A DNA stretch of 64,000 nucleotides from NCBI RefSeq assembly GCF_002920575.1, contig NZ_PQSQ01000018.1, positions 1 through 64,000 of the forward strand, read 5' to 3'. This document shows, piece by piece, positions 36,715 through 45,514 of this stretch. A program made the translations under genes and the position numbers. The notes under the pieces were generated by a model. It searched no databases and was not told where the DNA came from. It saw only the letters and a list, made by a program, of their open reading frames with translations. Numbering within the stretch: the first letter of the stretch is position 1; every line of letters begins with the position of its first letter. This stretch comes from Streptomyces sp. Ru73. GTDB taxonomy: Bacteria; Actinomycetota; Actinomycetes; Streptomycetales; Streptomycetaceae.

Positions 36715-37833
36715 ATGAGCCTGACCCTGAGGACCATCAGTCGAGAGCAGCATCTGGCATACATCCAGAGTCTGCCCGCGGCGAGTCACATGCAGGTTCC
36801 GGCCTGGGCCGACGTGAAGTCCGAGTGGCGCTCGGAGAACCTGGGCTGGTTCGACTCCACCGGGCAGCTCGTCGGCGCCGGGCTGGTCCTCTACCGCCAG
36901 CTGCCCAAGATCAAGCGGTACCTCGCGTACCTGCCCGAAGGCCCCGTCATCAACTGGTTCTCCCCGAACCTGGAGGACTGGCTGCGGCCGATGCTCGCGC
37001 ATCTGAAGCAGCAGGGCGCCTTCTCCGTGAAGATGGGCCCGCCGGTCGTCATCCGCCGCTGGGACGCCGCCGCGATCAAGGCCGGCATCCAGGACCCGGA
37101 CGTCAAACGGCTGCGGGACGTGGAGGCCACCCACATCGAGCCCCGCGCCTTCGAGGTCGCCGACCGCCTGCGCCGCATGGGCTGGCAGCAGGGCGAGGAC
37201 GGCGGGGCCGGCTTCGGTGACGTGCAGCCCCGCTACGTCTTCCAGGTGCCGCTGGAGAACCGTTCCCTGGAGGACGTCCACAAGGGCTTCAACCAGCTGT
37301 GGCGCCGCAACATCAAGAAGGCCGACAAGGCCGGCGTCGAGGTCGTCCAGGGCGGCTACGAGGACCTCCCCGAGTGGCAGCGGCTGTACGAGATCACCGC
37401 GGTGCGCGACCAGTTCCGGCCGCGCCCGCTGAGCTACTTCCAGCGCATGTGGACGGCCCTCAACAGCGAGGACCCCAACCGCATGCGGCTGTACTTCGCC
37501 CGCCACAACGGCGTGAACCTCTCCGCGGCGACGATGCTGGTCGTCGGGGGACACGTCTGGTACTCCTACGGCGCGTCCGACAACATCGGCCGTGAGGTCC
37601 GTCCCTCCAACGCCATGCAGTGGCGGATGCTGCGGGACGCCTACGCGCTCGGCGCGACCGTCTACGACCTGCGCGGCATCAGCGACTCCCTGGACGAGAA
37701 GGACCATCTCTTCGGTCTGATCCAGTTCAAGGTCGGCACCGGCGGGCAGGCGGCCGAGTACCTGGGCGAGTGGGACTTCCCCCTGAACAAGCTCCTGCAC
37801 AAGGCGCTGGACATCTACATGTCGCGGCGCTGA
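36715..37833 (+). CDS. femX: FemX-type lipid II:glycine glycyltransferase (FemABX family)
   Basis: 372 residues. Two GNAT-like halves: SHMQVPAWADVKSEWRSENLGW and the YLAYLPEGPVINWFSPNLEDWL segment in the first, VYDLRGISDSLDEKDHLFGLIQFKVGTGG in the second. A helical arm is not obvious. In S. coelicolor the homologue adds the first Gly to lipid II and is essential; it uses glycyl-tRNA as donor. Acts at the cytoplasmic face of the membrane. The following racemase-like gene and the nearby PBP support a cell-wall context. Confidence 0.94.
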   Translation: MSLTLRTISREQHLAYIQSLPAASHMQVPAWADVKSEWRSENLGWFDSTGQLVGAGLVLYRQLPKIKRYLAYLPEGPVINWFSPNLEDWLRPMLAHLKQQGAFSVKMGPPVVIRRWDAAAIKAGIQDPDVKRLRDVEATHIEPRAFEVADRLRRMGWQQGEDGGAGFGDVQPRYVFQVPLENRSLEDVHKGFNQLWRRNIKKADKAGVEVVQGGYEDLPEWQRLYEITAVRDQFRPRPLSYFQRMWTALNSEDPNRMRLYFARHNGVNLSAATMLVVGGHVWYSYGASDNIGREVRPSNAMQWRMLRDAYALGATVYDLRGISDSLDEKDHLFGLIQFKVGTGGQAAEYLGEWDFPLNKLLHKALDIYMSRR

Positions 37834-37899
37834 CCGCTCGCCCGCGACATTCCCCACAGATCCACGACCACCGTCACGAGAAAGGTTCACGGGCCGGCC

Positions 37900-38931
37900 A
37901 TGGCGCTCACCCTCTACGTCGACACCGCGCGCTGGCGGGCGCACCAGCAGCAGGTGCTGCAGCAGTTCCCAGGACTCGTCCCGGTCTGCAAAGGCAACGG
38001 CTACGGCTTCGGCCACGAGCGCCTCGCCGACGAGGCGACCCGCCTCGGTTCCGACCTGCTGGCGGTCGGCACCACCTACGAAGCGGCCCGCATAAAGGAC
38101 TTCTTCAGCGGTGACCTGCTCGTCCTGACGCCGTTCCGGCACGGCGAGGAGCCGGTGCCGCTGCCGGACCGGGCCATCCGCTCGGTCTCCTCGGTCCAGG
38201 GGCTCGGCGGGCTGGCCGGGGCCCGGGTCGTGGTCGAGGTCATGAGCAGCATGAAGCGGCACGGCGTCCTGCCGGAGGAGCTGCCGATGCTGGCCTCGGC
38301 GATCGAGAACGTACGGCTGGAGGGCTTCGCCATCCACCTGCCGCTGGACCGCACCGACGGCACCGACGCGGTCGACGAGGTCATCGGCTGGATGGACCGG
38401 CTGCGGAACGCGCGGCTGCCGCTGCACACCATGTTCGTCAGCCACCTCAAGGCCGACGAGCTGCACCGGCTGCAGGCCCAGTTCCCGCAGACCCGCTTCC
38501 GTGCCCGCATCGGCACCCGCCTCTGGCTCGGCGACCACGACGCCACCGAGTACCGCGGCTCCGTCCTGGACGTCACCCGCGTGGCCAAGGGCGACCGGTT
38601 CGGGTACCGGCAGCAGAAGGCGGCTTCGGACGGGTATCTCGTCGTCGTGGCCGGCGGCACCTCGCACGGTGTCGGCCTGGAGTCGCCCAAGGCCCTGCAC
38701 GGCGTGATGCCGCGCGCCAAGGGCGTGGCGCGGGCGGGCCTGGCGACGGTCAACCGCAACCTCTCGCCGTACGTGTGGGGCGGAAAGCAGCGCTGGTTCG
38801 CCGAGCCGCCGCACATGCAGGTCTCCATCCTGTTCGTGCCGAGCGACGCGCCCGAGCCGAAGGTCGGCGAGGAGCTGGTGGCCCACCTGCGGCACACCAC
38901 GACCCAGTTCGACCGCCTCGTGGACCGCTGA
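37900..38931 (+). CDS. Alanine racemase-like PLP protein (fold type III)
   Basis: 343 residues. The N-terminal TIM-barrel-like domain has the PLP-lysine in VPVCKGNGYGFGHERLA, the counterpart of the Alr lysine motif. A C-terminal beta domain contains the VLDVTRVAKGDRFGYRQQKA segment. It is shorter than true Alr (about 370-390), and the catalytic Tyr of the C-terminal domain is not evident. A racemase, or a related amino-acid-binding role in wall synthesis, is inferred from the femX neighbour 67 bp away. Confidence 0.85.
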   Translation: MALTLYVDTARWRAHQQQVLQQFPGLVPVCKGNGYGFGHERLADEATRLGSDLLAVGTTYEAARIKDFFSGDLLVLTPFRHGEEPVPLPDRAIRSVSSVQGLGGLAGARVVVEVMSSMKRHGVLPEELPMLASAIENVRLEGFAIHLPLDRTDGTDAVDEVIGWMDRLRNARLPLHTMFVSHLKADELHRLQAQFPQTRFRARIGTRLWLGDHDATEYRGSVLDVTRVAKGDRFGYRQQKAASDGYLVVVAGGTSHGVGLESPKALHGVMPRAKGVARAGLATVNRNLSPYVWGGKQRWFAEPPHMQVSILFVPSDAPEPKVGEELVAHLRHTTTQFDRLVDR

Positions 38932-38958
38932 CCAGCGGGTTACGGCACCGACGAATAC

Positions 38959-38999
38959 GGGCCCGGGTGTACGGCACGCAATGCCGTACACCCGGGCCC
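38959..38999. terminator. Strong bidirectional hairpin
   Basis: GGGCCCGGGTGTACGGCA pairs over its full 18 bp with TGCCGTACACCCGGGCCC, loop of 5. It lies between convergent genes that stop at 38931 and 39046. Confidence 0.85.
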
Positions 39000-39045
39000 G
39001 CCGCGTTTCTCCGGCCTGCGGCGCCGGGGGCCGGGCCCCGGAGCC

Positions 39046-40506
39046 TCAGTCCCGCGCCGGGCCCCACTCGACCCGGGCCATGCCCTCGTGCGGGACGGCG
39101 TGCGGCGGGGCGTGGAGCTGCCGCCCCAGCACGAAGACGTCCGGCGCCTGGTCCAGGACACCGCCCGAGGGATCGTCGGTGCCGTCCCTGCGCACCCCGT
39201 CACGATCGGGCAGGAGGACATCCCTGACCACCAGGGCACACAGGTACAGGACGCCCAACAGATGCAGCAGTATGGCCAGTTGGTAGCCCTCCGTCGGCAG
39301 GCCCTGGTGCTTGTCCCCGCTGCCGGTGTAGGCGAGGTACAGCCAGATGCCGAGGAAGTACATGACCTCGCAGGCCTGCCAGACCAGGAAGTCCCGCCAG
39401 CGCGGCCGGGCCAGCGCGGCCAGCGGGATCAGCCAGAGCACGTACTGCGGTGAGTAGACCTTGTTGGTCAGGATGAAGAGCGCGACGACCAGGAACGCCA
39501 GCTGGGCCAGGCGCGGGCGGCGCGGTGCGTAGAGGGCGAGCAGTGCGATGGCCCCGCATCCCACGATCATCAGCAGCGTCGCGTACGTGTTGGCGTGCTC
39601 CAGCGGATTGCCGGTGCGCTGGGAGATCAGCAGCCAGACGGAGCCGAAGTCGATCGGGCGCTGCTGGCTGAAGGTGTAGAACTTCTGCCAGCCGTCCCAG
39701 GCCGGCAGCATCACTGGCAGATTCACCGCCAGCCAGGAGAAGACCGCGCCGCCCGCCACCGCGCCGAACGCGCGCCATTTGCCGGCCCGCCAGCACAGGA
39801 CGAACACCGGGCCCAGCAGCAGGACCGGGTAGAGCTTGGCGGCGGTCGCCAGCCCGATGAAGACACCCGCGGCGAGCGGACGGCTGCGGGACCACAGCAG
39901 CAGCGCCACGGCGGTCAGGGCGACGGCGAGCAGGTCCCAGTTGATGGTGGCGGTGAGCGCGAAGGCGGGGGCCAGGGCGACGAGCAAAGCGTCCCAGGGC
40001 CGGTTGCGGTGGGTCCGGGCCACACAGACCGCGAGGACGGCGGCGCAGACCATGAGCATCCCGGCATTGACCAGCCAGTAGATCTGCTCCCGGTGCTGCA
40101 CCGTGCCGCCGCTCGGGGTCATCCAGGAGGCGACCTCCATGAAGACGCCCGTGAGCACCGGGTACTCGAGGTACTGCATGTCGCCGGGGATGCGGTCGAA
40201 GTACGGAACCAGGTTCTCGGCGAAGCCGCGGCCGACGTAGAGGTGCGGGATGTCGGAATAGCAGGCGTGGATGTACTGACTGGTGGCGCCGAAGAACCAG
40301 CCGCCGTTGTAGCAGGGCAGCTTCTGCACCATCCCCAGCGCGAACATCCCGAGTGCCACCAGGGCGATGACGCGTACCGGCGTCCACCAGCTCGCACCGA
40401 GCAGTACGCGGCGTCCGAGCGGGCCGCCGATCAGCTCGCTTCCGGCCGCCGCCACCTCGTCCCGTTGCGTCGGCGGTACGGGCTCGTCCTCTCGCACGCT
40501 CGTCAT
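39046..40506 (-). CDS. Polytopic GT87-type (DUF2029) glycosyltransferase
   Basis: 486 residues with about ten membrane helices. An early ectoplasmic loop contains CYSDIPHLYVGRGFAENLVP with an acidic residue, and later YPVLTGVFMEVASWM and ATINWDLLAVALTAVALLLW. The KLYPVLLLGPVF and NKVYSPQYVLWLIPL motifs are typical of polyprenol-phosphate-mannose-dependent mannosyltransferases (GT-C fold). It probably adds mannose outside the membrane to lipids or glycans. Met at 40506 has the better-spaced GCAGGATG site; 40515 is the alternative. Confidence 0.88.
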   Translation of the reverse strand: MTSVREDEPVPPTQRDEVAAAGSELIGGPLGRRVLLGASWWTPVRVIALVALGMFALGMVQKLPCYNGGWFFGATSQYIHACYSDIPHLYVGRGFAENLVPYFDRIPGDMQYLEYPVLTGVFMEVASWMTPSGGTVQHREQIYWLVNAGMLMVCAAVLAVCVARTHRNRPWDALLVALAPAFALTATINWDLLAVALTAVALLLWSRSRPLAAGVFIGLATAAKLYPVLLLGPVFVLCWRAGKWRAFGAVAGGAVFSWLAVNLPVMLPAWDGWQKFYTFSQQRPIDFGSVWLLISQRTGNPLEHANTYATLLMIVGCGAIALLALYAPRRPRLAQLAFLVVALFILTNKVYSPQYVLWLIPLAALARPRWRDFLVWQACEVMYFLGIWLYLAYTGSGDKHQGLPTEGYQLAILLHLLGVLYLCALVVRDVLLPDRDGVRRDGTDDPSGGVLDQAPDVFVLGRQLHAPPHAVPHEGMARVEWGPARD

Positions 40507-40546
40507 GGGGGTCATCCTGCCGCACGACCCTGTGCCACAGACGGCG

Positions 40547-40578
40547 AAGCCCCCGCCCGGCATGCCGGGCGGGGGCTT
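40547..40578. terminator. 32-bp perfect palindromic terminator after the PBP gene
   Basis: AAGCCCCCGCCCGGC and GCCGGGCGGGGGCTT, joined by AT. It ends 64 bp past the PBP stop (40642), with two parS sites in between. Confidence 0.85.
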
Positions 40579-40595
40579 CTGGTTCGGCTTCCGCC

Positions 40596-40609
40596 GTTTC
40601 ACGTGAAAC
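40596..40609. promoter_or_regulatory. parS: parS site 7
   Basis: Perfect GTTTCACGTGAAAC between the PBP stop and its terminator. Its start is 23 bp from site 8. Confidence 0.9.
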
Positions 40610-40618
40610 CAGTCGAGC

Positions 40619-40632
40619 GTTTCACGTGAAAC
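40619..40632. promoter_or_regulatory. parS: parS site 8
   Basis: Perfect GTTTCACGTGAAAC, 10 bp from the PBP stop codon. Confidence 0.9.
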
Positions 40633-40641
40633 AGCGTGCGG

Positions 40642-43260
40642 TCAGTTGTTGAAGCCGTCAGGGCCTCCGAAGAACCCGCCGCCGTCATCGGTGCCGGGAG
40701 TCTCGGTCGCCGGCGGCGAGGGCTCGTCACCGGAGCCGCCGGGATCGCCGGTGGCGCCACCGTCCTGGCCACCGCTGTCCTTGCAGCCGAGGTCCCACGG
40801 CGAACAGGTCTCGGTCGGCGTTTCCGTGGGGGAGGGCTCGTCGCTCGGAGTCTCCGACGGCTTCTCCGACGGCTTGTCCGAGGGCTCCTCGGTTTTGGTC
40901 GGCGTCGGCGTCGGGCTGGCGCTCTCGCCGTAGACGACCTTGCCGATCGGCTGCGGCTGCGGGAACGGCAGCATCGGCTCGCCCTGCATGGCCTGCATCA
41001 TGTAGTCGCGCCAGATCTCCGAGGGGAACGACGCTCCGTGGATCTTCTCCTCGCCACCGACGCCGTACATCTTCAGGAACTTCTGCGACTTCGCCTGGTC
41101 ATTGACGCGCCACATGCCGATCGTGGTGGCGAGCTGCTTGGTGTAGCCCGCGAACCACGCCGACTTGTTGTCGTCGGTGGTACCGGTCTTACCGGCCGCC
41201 TCGCGGCCGTCCGGCAGCTGCGCCGCCGTACCGGTGCCCTTCTTGACCACGGTCTTGAGCACGTCCGTGACGTTGTTGGCCACGTTCGGGTCGAAGGCCT
41301 GCTTGGTCTTCTCCTCGTGCTTGTAGACCTCGGCGCCGTCCTTGGAAACCGACTCCACGGAGTACGGGTCGGCCTGCTCACCGCTGGCCGCGAAGGTGGC
41401 GTACGCACCGGCGAGGCGGATCGCACTGGGCGCCGAGGTGCCCAGCGAGAAGGTCGGCGTCGTCCGCGCCATGCTGTTGTCGTCCCGAAGGCCGGCGGCG
41501 ATCGCCTCCTGCTTCACGACCTCCGGGCCGACGTCCATGCCCAGCTGGATGTAGGGCGTGTTCACCGAGAACTGCATGGCGGTCCGCAGGCTGATCCGGC
41601 CCTTGTCCTCATTGCCGTCGTTGGCCTGGTGCCATTCCTTGCCGTCCCGGTCGTGCCACACGGTCCGGTCGTAGTTCAGCAGCCGCAGCTTGTTGTCGCC
41701 GTTGTACATGCTGTTCGGCGACACAGGGGTACGGACGGCCCCGTTGTGCGGGTCCCGGACACCCTTGTCCATCGCCGCTGCCAGGACGAACGGCTTGAAC
41801 GTGGAGCCGACCTGGACGCCGGTGTAATCGGCGTTGTTGGTGTAGTGCTCCGTGGCGTCCTTGCCGCCGTAGATCGCCTTGATCTTGCCGGTCTTCGGTT
41901 CGACCGAGGCCCCGCCGAACTGGACGTACTTGTCGACCGCCCGCTGCTCGGGCTTGAGCGCCTTCTTGGAGACGTTCTCGACCGCCTTGGTGAGCTGGCT
42001 CATCTTCTTGCGGTCGAAGGTGGTGTGGATCGCGTAGCCGCCCTGCTTCAGCTCGGCTTCCGAGATGTTGGTGTTGGCGGTGATGTAGTTGTTGGCCAGG
42101 TCGACGAGGTAGCCCTTCTGGCCGCGCAGGTCCATCGCCTTCTTCGGCGGCCGCGGCTTCGGGAATCCCTGCCGCGCGATCTCGGCCCGCTTGGCCTTGG
42201 ACAGGTGCCCCGTCTCGACCTCCCGGTCCAGCGTCCACGACCAGCGTGCCTGGGCCCGCTTGAGGTTCGCGTTCTTGGACTCCGTCGTGACGTACGGGTC
42301 GTACAGGTTCGGGCCGTTGAGCAGCGAGGAGAGGAAGGCGCTCTCACCCGTGGTGAGGTCCGTGCAGTCCTTGTTGTAGTAGGCCCGCGACGCGGCCTGG
42401 ATGCCGTAGGCGCCACGCCCGTAGTACGCCGTGTTGAGGTAGCCGCTCAGAATGTCCCGCTTGTCGACCGAGCCGCCCACCTTTATCGAGATGAACAGCT
42501 CGGTGATCTTGCGCTTGAGGGTCTGCTCCTGGTTCAGGTACGTGTTCTTCACGTACTGCTGGGTGATCGTCGAACCACTCTGGGTCTCGCCGCCCATGGC
42601 CATCTTGACCACCGCGCGGGCGATGCCCATCGGGTCGACGCCCGAGTCGGTCCAGAACGAGGCGTTCTCCGCGGAGACCACGGCGTTCTGCATCGACTTG
42701 GGGATGTCGCTGTACGGCACGATCTGGCGGTTCAGCTCACCACCACCGGCGACGACCATCTGCTTGCCGTCGCCCCAGTAGTAGACGTTCTTCTGCACCT
42801 GCGACAGCTTCTGGGGGTTCGGCACGTCGACGTACGCCAGCGCGATGCCCGAGAGGCCGAGCACCAGGGCGATGAAGCCCAGGCAGCTGCCCAGCACCAG
42901 GCGCCAGGACGGCACCCAGCGGCGTGCACCGTCCTTGCCCGCACGGGGGTAGTCGATGAACCGCTTCTTGGGCGGCCGGCCGTCGCCGCCACCGGCGCGG
43001 CGGCCGCGACCTCCTGCGGCCGTCGCTTCGGCCGCCCGCCTGCGCCCGCCGCGTTGGGCAGCCCGGCGTGCCGCCGCCCGCCCCTGGTAGGGAGGTTCCT
43101 CCCCAGGCGCGCCGGACGGGGAGGCGGCGGAGGCTGAACCCCTGGCCGCGCCGCGCGACGGCGCGGCACGGCGGCCACTTGATTGCTGTTGTGCGGCGCG
43201 TCGGGCCGCGGCACGTCCGCCACCTTGCGGCTGCGGCGGTTTGCGACGGTGCTCGCTCAT
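40642..43260 (-). CDS. Class A penicillin-binding protein (transglycosylase/transpeptidase)
   Basis: 872 residues. A basic, Arg/Ala-rich cytoplasmic N-terminus (~120 aa) and one membrane helix (VLGSCLGFIALVLGLSGIAL) lead to the GT51 domain. Its first motif reads VVSAENASFWTDSGVDP, with catalytic Glu, followed by GSTITQQYVKNTYL. The transpeptidase domain has GSTFKPFV (Ser-x-x-Lys), SVNT and KTGTTDDNKSAWFAGY. The C-terminus is Ser/Thr/Pro/Glu-rich and extracellular. It polymerises and cross-links peptidoglycan. ATG at 43260. Lies after femX and GT87 in a wall-synthesis neighbourhood. Confidence 0.95.
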   Translation of the reverse strand: MSEHRRKPPQPQGGGRAAARRAAQQQSSGRRAAPSRGAARGSASAASPSGAPGEEPPYQGRAAARRAAQRGGRRRAAEATAAGGRGRRAGGGDGRPPKKRFIDYPRAGKDGARRWVPSWRLVLGSCLGFIALVLGLSGIALAYVDVPNPQKLSQVQKNVYYWGDGKQMVVAGGGELNRQIVPYSDIPKSMQNAVVSAENASFWTDSGVDPMGIARAVVKMAMGGETQSGSTITQQYVKNTYLNQEQTLKRKITELFISIKVGGSVDKRDILSGYLNTAYYGRGAYGIQAASRAYYNKDCTDLTTGESAFLSSLLNGPNLYDPYVTTESKNANLKRAQARWSWTLDREVETGHLSKAKRAEIARQGFPKPRPPKKAMDLRGQKGYLVDLANNYITANTNISEAELKQGGYAIHTTFDRKKMSQLTKAVENVSKKALKPEQRAVDKYVQFGGASVEPKTGKIKAIYGGKDATEHYTNNADYTGVQVGSTFKPFVLAAAMDKGVRDPHNGAVRTPVSPNSMYNGDNKLRLLNYDRTVWHDRDGKEWHQANDGNEDKGRISLRTAMQFSVNTPYIQLGMDVGPEVVKQEAIAAGLRDDNSMARTTPTFSLGTSAPSAIRLAGAYATFAASGEQADPYSVESVSKDGAEVYKHEEKTKQAFDPNVANNVTDVLKTVVKKGTGTAAQLPDGREAAGKTGTTDDNKSAWFAGYTKQLATTIGMWRVNDQAKSQKFLKMYGVGGEEKIHGASFPSEIWRDYMMQAMQGEPMLPFPQPQPIGKVVYGESASPTPTPTKTEEPSDKPSEKPSETPSDEPSPTETPTETCSPWDLGCKDSGGQDGGATGDPGGSGDEPSPPATETPGTDDGGGFFGGPDGFNN

Positions 43261-43626
43261 GGAACGGTTACTCCTCGGGCAGGCGCGCTATCTCATCGCC
43301 TGAAGGCGGCAATTCACTTCAGGTCCCCCCGACAACACGGCCCGCAATGGTCGCAGTACGGGCCGCACTACACCGGGGACGGAGACGTCACTTCTCGCCA
43401 CCTGGTTCCCGGCAGTCTGCATGCCGCACAGACTACGCACGGCCAAAACCTGCCCAGGCTCGGAATTCACTCCAAATCAGTCACGTTGACCAAGGTGAAT
43501 CGGCGATGTGATCCCGTTCACCGCCCCTCCCCTTGTCCCGCCGGAGGTGCCGTTCTATCGTCTGGATGTATCGAGTCGATACATCAGCTCGGCATAAGGA
43601 ACGCGTAACAGCTGGGGAGGCGGAGG
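43261..43626. other. Divergent PBP/PadR intergenic region
   Basis: 366 bp with no gene. AT-richer around 43450-43510, where the PBP and padR promoters probably lie. A perfect 21-bp palindrome at 43565-43585 is the only strong regulatory signal seen. Confidence 0.6.
43565..43585. promoter_or_regulatory. PadR operator candidate
   Basis: GATGTATCGA and TCGATACATC flank a single G, a perfect dyad containing the ATGT...ACAT ends characteristic of PadR operators. Located 41 bp before the PadR start. A partial copy (CGATACAT) recurs at the end of the PadR gene, before ino1. Confidence 0.75.
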
Positions 43627-44304
43627 ATGAGCAGACGGTCCGGCATCCTCGAGTTCGCCGTGCTCGGCCTGCTGCGCGAGTCCCCTATGCACGGGTACGA
43701 GCTGCGGAAGCGACTCAACACTTCGCTGGGTGTTTTCCGGGCGTTCAGCTACGGCACCCTCTACCCCTGCCTGAAGTCCTTGGTCGCGAACGGCTGGCTG
43801 ACCGAGGAGACCGGGGGAGGACCGGCTCAAGGGGCTCCCGCGGCATCACTCGCGGGGCGCCGGGCCAAGATCGTCTACCGGTTGACGGCCGCGGGGAAGG
43901 AGCACTTCGAGGAGCTGCTCGCCCACTCCGGGCCCGACGCCTGGGAGGACGAGCACTTCGGTGTCCGCTTCGCCTTCTTCGGCCAGACCTCGCGCGACGT
44001 ACGGATGCGCGTACTGGAGGGCCGGCGCAGCCGCCTGGAGGAGCGCCTCGAAAGGATGCGCTCCTCGCTGGCCCGCCGTGAGCGACTCGACCAGTACACC
44101 CTCGAGCTGCAGCGACACGGCGTGGAGTCCGTGGAGCGCGAGGTGCGCTGGCTGAACGAGCTGATCGAGAGCGAGCGGACCGGGCGCGACCAGCGTGCCC
44201 CGGGTTCCGCAGCGCCGGACCGGAACGCGTCAGGAGAGACGGGTGGCCTGCCCCGGCACCGGGGTGGCTCACGGCCGGATCCGTCCGATGACACCGATAC
44301 ATGA
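43627..44304 (+). CDS. PadR-family transcriptional regulator
   Basis: 225 residues. The winged HTH is [20 protein letters not shown], then [20 protein letters not shown]-terminal helical dimerisation arm ([23 protein letters not shown]) ends in a disordered tail. ATG at 43627 follows GGGAGGCGGAGG. It lies 49 bp upstream of ino1 in the same direction, an arrangement I recall from other streptomycetes. Probably autoregulated through the 43565-43585 palindrome and controls ino1. Confidence 0.93.
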   Translation: MSRRSGILEFAVLGLLRESPMHGYELRKRLNTSLGVFRAFSYGTLYPCLKSLVANGWLTEETGGGPAQGAPAASLAGRRAKIVYRLTAAGKEHFEELLAHSGPDAWEDEHFGVRFAFFGQTSRDVRMRVLEGRRSRLEERLERMRSSLARRERLDQYTLELQRHGVESVEREVRWLNELIESERTGRDQRAPGSAAPDRNASGETGGLPRHRGGSRPDPSDDTDT

Positions 44305-44353
44305 GGCTCCGCGTCCGCGGAGCCGCGTCGAGAACAAACAGGGAGCAACCGGA

Positions 44354-45436
44354 ATGGGTTCGGTTCGCGTAGCCGTCGTCGGTGTGGGCAACTGCGCCGC
44401 GTCGTTGGTACAGGGCGTCGAGTACTACAAGGACGCCGACCCGGACAGCCGTGTGCCCGGTCTGATGCACGTGCAGTTCGGTGACTACCACGTGCGTGAC
44501 ATCGAGTTCGTGGCTGCGTTCGACGTCGACGCCAAGAAGGTCGGCCTCGACCTGGCCGACGCCATCGGCGCCAGCGAGAACAACACGATCAAGATCTGTG
44601 ACGTGCTGCGCACCGGCGTGACCGTCCAGCGCGGTCACACCCTCGACGGTCTCGGCAAGTACTACCGCCAGACCATCGAGGAGTCCGACGAGGCCCCCGT
44701 CGACGTCGTCCAGGTCCTCAAGGACCAGCAGGTCGACGTCCTGGTGTGCTACCTCCCCGTCGGCTCCGAGGACGCGGCGAAGTACTACGCCCAGTGCGCC
44801 ATCGACGCCAAGGTGGCCTTCGTCAACGCCCTCCCGGTCTTCATCGCCGGCACCAAGGAGTGGGCGGACAAGTTCACCGAGGCGGGCGTCCCGATCGTCG
44901 GTGACGACATCAAGTCCCAGGTGGGCGCCACCATCACGCACCGCGTGATGGCCAAGCTCTTCGAGGACCGGGGCGTCATCCTGGACCGCACGATGCAGCT
45001 GAACGTCGGCGGCAACATGGACTTCAAGAACATGCTCGAGCGCGAGCGCCTGGAGTCCAAGAAGATCTCCAAGACGCAGGCCGTCACCTCCCAGATCACC
45101 GACCGCGAACTGGGCGAGGACAACGTCCACATCGGCCCGTCGGACTTCGTGGCCTGGCTGGACGACCGCAAGTGGGCCTACGTCCGCCTGGAGGGCCGCG
45201 CCTTCGGTGACGTCCCGCTGAACCTGGAGTACAAGCTCGAGGTGTGGGACTCCCCGAACTCCGCGGGCGTCATCATCGACGCGCTGCGCGCCGCGAAGAT
45301 CGCCAAGGACCGCGGCATCGGCGGCCCGATCCTCTCCGCCTCCTCGTACTTCATGAAGTCCCCGCCGGTGCAGTACTTCGACAACGAGGCCCGGGACAAC
45401 GTCGAGAAGTTCATCAAGGGCGAGGTCGAGCGCTGA
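44354..45436 (+). CDS. ino1: Inositol-3-phosphate synthase
   Basis: 360 residues, the bacterial-type enzyme that cyclises glucose-6-phosphate to inositol-3-phosphate with NAD. This is the first step to phosphatidylinositol and, in actinomycetes, mycothiol. The N-terminal Rossmann motif [20 protein letters not shown] is followed by [18 protein letters not shown], the [13 protein letters not shown] catalytic segment and [14 protein letters not shown] at 44354 follows GGGAG. A half PadR site lies at 44285-44301, inside the end of the upstream gene. A strong terminator follows. Confidence 0.96.
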   Translation: MGSVRVAVVGVGNCAASLVQGVEYYKDADPDSRVPGLMHVQFGDYHVRDIEFVAAFDVDAKKVGLDLADAIGASENNTIKICDVLRTGVTVQRGHTLDGLGKYYRQTIEESDEAPVDVVQVLKDQQVDVLVCYLPVGSEDAAKYYAQCAIDAKVAFVNALPVFIAGTKEWADKFTEAGVPIVGDDIKSQVGATITHRVMAKLFEDRGVILDRTMQLNVGGNMDFKNMLERERLESKKISKTQAVTSQITDRELGEDNVHIGPSDFVAWLDDRKWAYVRLEGRAFGDVPLNLEYKLEVWDSPNSAGVIIDALRAAKIAKDRGIGGPILSASSYFMKSPPVQYFDNEARDNVEKFIKGEVER

Positions 45437-45460
45437 CGCAGCGACCGCACCGTCCTGACC

Positions 45461-45492
45461 GCGGGCCCCTGGGAGTCTCCCCAGGGGCCCGC
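45461..45492 (+). terminator. Hairpin terminator of ino1
   Basis: GCGGGCCCCTGGG pairs with CCCAGGGGCCCGC over a 6-nt loop, starting 24 bp after the ino1 stop. Confidence 0.85.
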
Positions 45493-45514
45493 GGCCTGTG
45501 TGAGGCTGTGGCCC

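Noticed and set aside
36244-38991. 915-codon minus-strand ORF
   Set aside because: Antisense to femX and the racemase-like gene, both of which are clearly coding.
40636-43137. 833-codon plus-strand ORF
   Set aside because: Antisense to the class A PBP gene with all its catalytic motifs.
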